Source of the DNA: Hygrophila difformis | Taxonomy: Eukaryota > Streptophyta > Magnoliopsida > Lamiales > Acanthaceae | Assembly (NCBI GenBank): GCA_030278955.1 | Contig: JAOANR010000002.1 | Location: 11,273,982 to 11,337,981 of the forward strand | Direction: 5' to 3' | Length of the DNA: 64,000 nt | Part shown: positions 58,335 through 64,000 of the stretch, piece by piece | How positions within the stretch are numbered: the first letter of the stretch is position 1 | How the letters are laid out: each line of letters begins with the position of its first letter | Notes under the pieces: generated by a model | What the model saw: only the letters and a program-made list of their open reading frames with translations | What the model was told of the DNA's origin: nothing | The model's database searches: none | Position numbers and translations under genes: made by a program

Positions 58335-59139
58335 TCACTCTAGACTTAGAGATCCATACTGATGCACCATTGCTATTTTCGTTTCGAATGCTTGTAACCC
58401 TAATTTATTTCTTGAATAATAAAAATACAAGCCTATTTTTTTTATTCCATACATTTTATTTAATTCTTCAACTACCATGATCAAAGAGGGGGACCTAAAA
58501 CCCTAGACCCAAAAAAAAAATAAAAAAATAAAAAAATAAAAAAAAATAAAATAAAAAATTAAAAAAAATTAAAAAAATTAAAAAAAAATAAAAAAATAAA
58601 AAAAACTATAAAAAAAATAAATAAAAATAAAAAATAAAAAAAATAAAAAAATAAAAAAATAAATAAATAAATAAGTTTTACCTAAGTTCCAACAATCTCT
58701 ACAAACAGACCCCAATAAATTGATACCTATTAAAAGACTAATCTTCATTCAATAAAATTTTCCCCTTGCAAGCAACTATTTATTTAACATATAAACTCTA
58801 CCCCGTATATCTTATCACAGTAGTTTATCTAGGTTCCTTGAAGCGGTTTAGTCAAGCAACGGCGCAAGTATTATTGGGCAACCCACACACATGTAGATAC
58901 GATAGGAAGGTAACAGTAAATCCAGAACATCTCAAACCATAAAATAGGCGGAACAATTGAACCATGTTTCTAGACAGCAATAGACTACTAACACATGTCA
59001 AACACATAACTAAGCAATAACACAACGAAAACATAAACCACAAATCCCAGACAACAGAAACGTTCTCATAAGGAGGAAACTAAACAAAGTACGTCTAATG
59101 CAGAACCTAAACGGAAACGCAAGCAGGGAAGGGAAAACA
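58335..59139. other. Element D spacer with A/T-rich simple repeat
   Basis: A-rich signal AATAATAAAAA near 58417 follows the coiled-coil ORF. 58508-58677 is a low-complexity run of A-tracts separated by single T's. The rest, up to the antisense gene stop, is non-coding. Confidence 0.7.
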
Positions 59140-60423
59140 TCACTGATCAGGAGGCGGGAACTGCCGACGCATGTAGTCATCCATCTGCCGCACATAGGCA
59201 TACATGTCGGACATGGTGGCCTGCTGCTGAGCCTGCCTCGTAGCAAACGAGTCCATACGGGTCTGGTAGAAGTCCAATCTAGCGTCTATGGCATCGTAAC
59301 GAGCCTGCCCAGCTGCAAACCCGGCATCCATACCGACCCGCATCTCCTGCATCATCTGCAGCATCTGAGCCATCTCCTGCCCCTGAGGTGCCACTGCAGG
59401 AGGTGGAACTACTGGAGGAGGGGGTGGCTGCTCCGGTGGTACGACAAGGATCAAGCCGCCATCATCAGGCTGCGGGCGAAGTACAGCACGGGGAGCCCCA
59501 CGACGTAAGGCGCTACGCCGGACAGCATAAGTCGGGATACGGTAGCAGCTGCCCGCCACTAGATCGTACGGATCTGTCTCCGGTGTCGTGCGGATCCCCT
59601 GCGCCGCGCACAATCCACAGATGAGGTGAACATGGGTAATCACCCTACTCCCTCGTCCTCTCCGCATACCCCGCAAGTTGTCCTCGATACAAGCTCCTAC
59701 ATTCACCCTACCGTCTCGCGCGATAAAGCAAATGGTCTCGTAGACGTGATCCAGGACAATGTGGTTCCGGGTAATCGGCCGGAAGTGCCCTAACCATATC
59801 TGAGCAAGCTCTCGCCAAGGGGAGTCCATCGTCGTCAAACGCAGCTCATGGTCGTGCTCGAGCTGAGGAGGCACCACGGTGCATAAGACATCCCACGCAG
59901 GAGCAAGAACACGTCCCTCAGGCTGTGGGCGGAATGCGCCATCGTTAGGCAAGCCAAAATAGACATTGATCGCCCGAGCACTGAAGTCGAGCTAGCGACC
60001 ACGAACCCATACCCGAGATAGGTCGTCACCCTCCCCAAGACCGCCAATGTTGGCGATAACCTCCATAGCCAAATAACCAGAGGCAACGCCCTCGGGATGA
60101 CGTGCAAGCCCGGTCCACTGCAAGTACTCCAAGACTGCACTGACCCTGTCATCGCCCAAATGATCAGGGTATATGCCTCTCTCGGGGACGTAAGCCCTGT
60201 TTCGACGAAGCTCGTCGAAATAAAAGTCCTGGGCAGCCCTCGTCCTAAACCGGAACCTGTCGTGCCGGTGAGGACGCACCTCGTCAGGGAGACCCCTGAG
60301 TCTCGGGCCCCGCTGCTCCTCGTCCTCCTCTGGCTCGCTCTCGTCGAAATCAGGCATCGCCGGAGCGGCATGGCTAGGGCCAGCCTCATCAATAACTCGT
60401 CTCCTAGTCCTCGGAGGACACAT
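59140..60423 (-). pseudogene. Antisense PTPd-type protein gene of element D, exon 2 (one stop)
   Basis: About 427 codons on the minus strand, interrupted only by one TAG (59989-59991) where the C copy has tyrosine in VRGRYLD. Order: basic start (PPRTRRRVIDEAGPS), acidic block (DFDESEPEEDEEQ), PTPd-like domain (YVPERGIYPDHLGDDR, QWTGLARHPEGVASGYLAMEV, ARAINVYFGLP, VNVGACIEDNLRG, HVHLICGLCAAQG), proline-rich linker, and C-terminal helix (FAAGQARYDAIDARLDFYQ, YAYVRQMDDYMRRQFPPPDQ). The start at 60423 is chosen by alignment with C, just after the splice acceptor; an upstream in-frame ATG at 60459 also lies in exon 2. The layout parallels the G gene. Function unknown. Confidence 0.82.
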
Positions 60424-60460
60424 GAGAGACGCCAAAACGACCCACAAAAAGAGCAACATC

Positions 60461-61082
60461 CTGCAAATTACCCAATACCAATTATAAGACTAAATTCCAC
60501 ACAAAGGTCAAGCAGAAATACGTAAGGGGCATCAATATACACTTCCAACGTGAATATACCATAAGAACATCAAATCCTACCGTTTGCTAAGACCAACCAG
60601 GAGGTAATCTAGACAAAGGATATGCTCAAACTAGTTCCCAAAACCTTTATGGCATTTCGTCGAACACGTTATGTGCGCAATAGACCAAAACCTAAGTTAC
60701 TAACAACACACGGAAGTTGCCCACAAAACAAAACAATCACTCAAATAACAACACATCATTTCCGTACAACACCAAACAATAAAGAAATAAGCTAATAATC
60801 ACAACCAATAACAACCAAACATCAAAAACCTCATAGTCTTTCTAAATATTTAAATCCAACAAGAATTTGCTAAAAACGTAAACACATTGGGGCATAAATA
60901 CAAGCGGGACAACAAGAGTAACATCAATTATCACATATGGTTGCTAATTTGCACTAATCAAGCCTAAAAATAACAAAACCCCAATTTTTTGTACATAAAC
61001 CCTAATTCCTAAATCACTTCACAAATCAAGTCATTCAAAGCATAAAAATTGAAATTAGTAAGTGGGTTTAGTAGATTCGTAC
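60461..61082 (-). other. Intron of the element D antisense gene (622 bp)
   Basis: Minus-strand donor CCAAG/GTACGAA at 61082 and acceptor TAATTTGCAG at 60461. Both sites align with those of C although the intron bodies have diverged. T-rich on the minus strand. Confidence 0.7.
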
Positions 61083-61282
61083 CTTGGTGAGTGAAATTGA
61101 AGTCGAAATCAAGTAAACGGGAAGGTAACTCGCCGGATTTAGAGCGAATTGGGGGTGTGGTCTCGAATGGGAAATGGGGGAAGTGGCTCGCGCGGAGCGC
61201 GAGCCCTATTTTCTCGAACAGGGGCAGCCGCGCGCTCGCCGCGCGCTGAGGCCCCATACTGCGCGGCCACCGCGCGGGACCC
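61083..61282 (-). promoter_or_regulatory. Antisense gene leader exon and GC-palindrome promoter region (D)
   Basis: The GC island 61187-61282 contains GCTCGCGCGGAGCGCGAGC, GCGCGCTCGCCGCGCGC and GCGCGGCCACCGCGCGG. The last, 17 bases at 61261-61277, is identical to 46344-46360 in the D LTR. The minus-strand leader follows to the donor at 61083. Confidence 0.65.
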
Positions 61283-61369
61283 GGAGGGAGTTTTATTTTT
61301 TTCCTGTTTTGCTTAATCTCTTTTGCTATACACCCCTCACTCAACCCGAGCATATATTGGCGGTGAGAT

Positions 61370-61552
61370 ACAACGACATGGGGTCTCACCGACATCATTC
61401 CTGACAAAGACAGTAGAATTGCCTCGCATTCTCTTTTTGTAAGGCAATAGAAAACCCTCGGGACGGAGAAACATAGGAACCATAAGAAATCCTGTGAAGA
61501 GTGGGAAACCGCTTATTGACCAGCGTCACCACCCCAATCTGCTTGTATTCAC
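61370..61552 (+). pseudogene. Integrase scraps, element D
   Basis: A short stretch (about 61377-61440) corresponds to the integrase core around [10 protein letters not shown] in C (43550-43590) but is scrambled. The following sequence to 61552 is not recognisable. Confidence 0.5.
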
Positions 61553-61834
61553 GATGTATTCCGCAACTCCCAATTGAAGAAGTATGTGCACGATCCGACC
61601 CATGTACTCCAACCGGAAGAAGTAGAATTTGAGGATGACCTAAGTTATGAGGAAGTTCCGGTGCGAATACTGGACACAAAGGAGAGAGTAACGAGGAATA
61701 AGACCGTGAGAATGGTCAAGGTCCTTTGGTCCAACCACGAGACGGAGACGACAACGTGGGAGTTGGAGGCCGACATGAAACAACGTTACCCTACCCTCTT
61801 CCAAGATGAACCGGCCACAGTTATGGGGACATAA
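61553..61834 (+). pseudogene. pol C-terminus of element D: integrase end and chromodomain-like tail
   Basis: Open frame carrying NSQLKKYVHDPTHVL, EEVPVRILDTKERVTRNKTVRMVKV and the tail TTTWELEADMKQRYPTLF, the Tekay-type integrase C-terminus with a chromodomain-like segment. Nothing upstream supplies the catalytic core. Stop at 61832, ten bases before the PPT. Confidence 0.88.
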
Positions 61835-61843
61835 CTGTATTCT

Positions 61844-61857
61844 TAAGGGGGGGAGGA
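61844..61857 (+). other. Polypurine tract of element D
   Basis: AAGGGGGGGAGGA directly before TGTAACACCC. Confidence 0.92.
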
Positions 61858-64000
61858 TGTAACACCCGAGAAAAACAAATTCAAATTGTTTTGAACTACG
61901 TCATGACTTGATCCCTTCACAGGGTACGTAGGCAGCTTGGAACTAATTTCTAAGTTCAGTCACGAAATAAACCACGAAATAAAATCACAAAACAAATCAT
62001 AAAGTAAAATCACAAAATAAATCACGAGATAAATCACGAGATCGATCGCAAGGACGATAGGAGGAGTTGGAACTAATTTAAACTAGACTACTTAGGCCAC
62101 GAAAATGTTACGAGCGATAAGCCGAACTCGTAACAAGTTTAAGGTGAAGATGCCAAACCGGAGACGACCCGAGGAGTCGAGCTAACACGTAGGGGGTAGA
62201 AAACCGATAGAGGAAAGCAAGGAAAGACCCGACGGAACACGCGAACCGCTGAACCGGCCGGCCCGCGCCCGCCGCGTGCCGCCGCGCGGCCACCGCACGG
62301 ACGAAGGCGTCGCGACGCCAGGCCTGGCACGCGTGCTCCGCGCGGGCGTAGGCGTTGGTGCGCGTCACCAGCGCGCCAGAGGTGCAGAAGGTGTAAACTT
62401 TCCTTCTATGGCAATTTTCGTGCCAAAAATCCGTCCCCCATCAAGGGCAAGCGGATTAAGGCATTGGGGGAAGCCATAATAACAGCCTTGGGCGCCCCCA
62501 ACCCCATATTCTCAGAAAACCTAACCCTAAACACTTCCAATCTTCCTTTCCAAGTCAAAACCCCTCCGAACTCACTTTCCGGCGAGCATTCCGGCGACGG
62601 CGAGGCGAAAGGAACCAAGCCCTGCCCTCTAGACTCTTGGTAAGCTATTGTACAAAGTTTTAGTTCGTTCCTATAACTCAGAAACTCGGAATCTAACCCG
62701 TCGGAAAACGAACAAAAAGCGATCGGAGAAGTTGGCCGTTCGTCGCAACCCTAGGACACCCGGAAACCCTTTCCAGCGACTCAAAACTCTAACTAAGTAA
62801 GTTAAGACCTTACTCACAAATTTTTGTGGTTTATTGTTGTTTAAAACTCGAGATCTATACCCGTAACAAAAACCGATTTTCAAAAACCCTATTTTCGTCC
62901 AATTTCAAAAACTCGCCTAAAACTTGACATTCGGGAATTCAAACCAAAAACTTTTCAACATAGATTTTGTTCCTAAGACTTTAATCTATCTTGTGTCCAA
63001 ATTTCAGCCATTGACATTAAGATTTGCTATCCCAAATCTCGCCGTAAACTTTCTGTGACAAACCGAACGTTTGAAACCATTAACAGATTTCATTACTCGA
63101 CTTGATGCATGTTTTTCACCCATTTCTAGAATGATTTAACTTTGCATTTCTAAACAAAATTGTAGATAAATGTGTCTAGATTATGCATATAAAATTTCAT
63201 GGATTTTGGAGTTCATTTGATACGTCAAACGGCCGAATTTCAGAACCTGTTTCAAGCATACCTTTGAGTCCGCGCGTGTACAGCGTGTTGTGGTCGATTT
63301 TTGAACACCTAAAATTCATTATTCCTAATTACTTAAAACATGAAAGTTTTTCATTAATGTGTTGTGTATCTCCTGTAAAAATTTCGGATCAATTGGCTTT
63401 GAAATGAATTTTTAATAGGTGTCGCACGAACCTATGACGAAATCAGTTTTTGAGACAGAAATTATCTTTTGTAAAGAACTCAAATTTTGATTCACTTCGA
63501 AACCTTATTTCCAAAAACTTAAAACATGAAAGTTGTTCGTGTGTGTGTTTTTGAGCTACTGTGTAAATTTCAGAATTTTTGGTGTAAAAATGAATATTTA
63601 ATTAAGAAAGGCGCAAACTGCGTCAAACTGGATATTTCGAACTAGAGAAAACTCGAACTATGAAACGCGATATCGAATCTTTTGATCACTTGAAATACGA
63701 ACTTTCGAAAAATCCCGTGCACTAGGCTGAGCCGATCTTCATGCTAATCATTATCTTGAGACTGCCTCGTTAGTGGTCTCCTTACTATCTGAGATTGCCT
63801 CGTTAGTGATCTCGCGCGCTGTGTTTTGGATCGCCTCGTTAGTGGTCCTACTATCTTTTGAGACTGCCTCGTTAGTGGTCTCCCATTGTTGTGGACTGCC
63901 TCGTTAGTGGTCCTATGTTGAGATTGCCTCGTTAGTGATCTCCCGGTGTGGTGTCCTCTTCTTAGTTTGCGGGATAAATTATAAAAGACTTGTGTGAGTG
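61858..64000 (+). repeat. Element D 3' LTR (cut by window end)
   Basis: Uninterrupted reference copy of this LTR family up to the point corresponding to 56939 in the 5' LTR. Contains the GC cluster (62236-62380), plant-leader-like AAAACCTAACCCTAA (62517), a donor-like TTGGTAAGC at 62640, and the hairpin array (63758-63942). The LTR end, about 640 bp further, is outside the window. Confidence 0.95.
63758..63942 (+). repeat. Covarying hairpin array, D 3' LTR
   Basis: Units at 63758-63780, 63791-63813, 63828-63848, 63860-63882, 63893-63913 and 63920-63942. Loop bases are constant, apart from the missing first T in unit 3. Arm pairs: GAGAC/GTCTC, GAGAT/ATCTC, GGATC/GGTCC, GAGAC/GTCTC, GGAC/GTCC, GAGAT/ATCTC. 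Confidence 0.92.

Larger units (their letters stand above)
45921..64000 (+). mobile_element. Element D: Tekay-like derivative with coiled-coil and antisense PTPd genes
   Basis: 5' LTR (45921-46873, continued about 55736-57578), Met PBS (57582), coiled-coil ORF (57957-58334), antisense PTPd-type gene (60423 down to 59140, intron, leader to about 61282), integrase scraps (61370-61552), pol C-terminus (61553-61834), PPT (61844-61857), 3' LTR (61858 to beyond the window). Same plan as C with even less pol. The left TSD candidate CTACC (45916-45920) cannot be checked. Confidence 0.93.

Noticed and set aside
58508..58677. A/T run as a possible poly(A) tail of a LINE or processed pseudogene
   Set aside because: No upstream retrocopy or target duplication is visible, and it lies at the same place in the D internal region as ordinary spacer; treated as a simple repeat.
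62517..62540. Telomere-like CCCTAAAC repeats (also 46567, 52145)
   Set aside because: Only one or two units, followed by C/T-rich sequence; this is typical of plant transcript leaders rather than interstitial telomere DNA.

Overview
The window is plant nuclear DNA, most likely from heterochromatin of a flowering plant. It appears to consist entirely of LTR retrotransposons inserted into one another; I see no ordinary cellular gene, rRNA or tRNA gene. The evidence is the full set of LTR-element signals: TGT...ACA termini, primer-binding sites (PBS) matching plant initiator-Met and Asp tRNAs, polypurine tracts (PPT), 5-bp target-site duplications (TSDs) and broken gag-pol reading frames.

The nesting can be read base by base. 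The host is a Ty1/copia pol fragment on the minus strand (860-2422, continued at 45883-45920). Element A ends in it at 859. Element C (2423-45882, TSD TTATC) lies inside it. Element E (7833-41405, TSD GCATC) lies inside C. Element F (minus strand, 15957-39874, TSD AATTT) lies in the 3' LTR of E. Element G (20666-38041, TSD CATGA) lies in the 5' LTR of F. That makes five levels. Element D starts at 45921 in the same copia fragment and runs past the window end; its 5' LTR is split by H (minus strand, about 46874-55735).

A, C, D, E and F are Tekay/Del-like Ty3/gypsy elements (Met PBS; integrase with a chromodomain-like tail where present). E is a decayed full-length element. C, D and F are deletion derivatives. 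All three keep a short coiled-coil ORF just after the 5' LTR. In C and D, the region where gag, protease and the first half of RT would lie holds a gene on the opposite strand. That gene has a conserved intron and encodes a protein resembling the 'putative plant transposon protein' domain (PTPd). G and H have Asp-tRNA PBSs and very long LTRs (4.3 and 5.9 kb), and resemble the Athila/Tat lineage without pol. G carries a sense-strand PTPd-type gene with what looks like its own TATA box, a tiny first exon and an in-phase intron.

The most unusual structure is in the non-coding parts. Several LTR families carry their own cluster of GC-rich short palindromes, and in G and D the same motif recurs at the promoter of the internal accessory gene. 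The D/F LTRs also hold a six-unit array of hairpins whose stems covary around a constant 13-base loop. I consider the shared-palindrome pattern plus the PTPd cassette the best candidate for an undescribed system: an element-specific regulatory code linking LTR and accessory-gene promoters.
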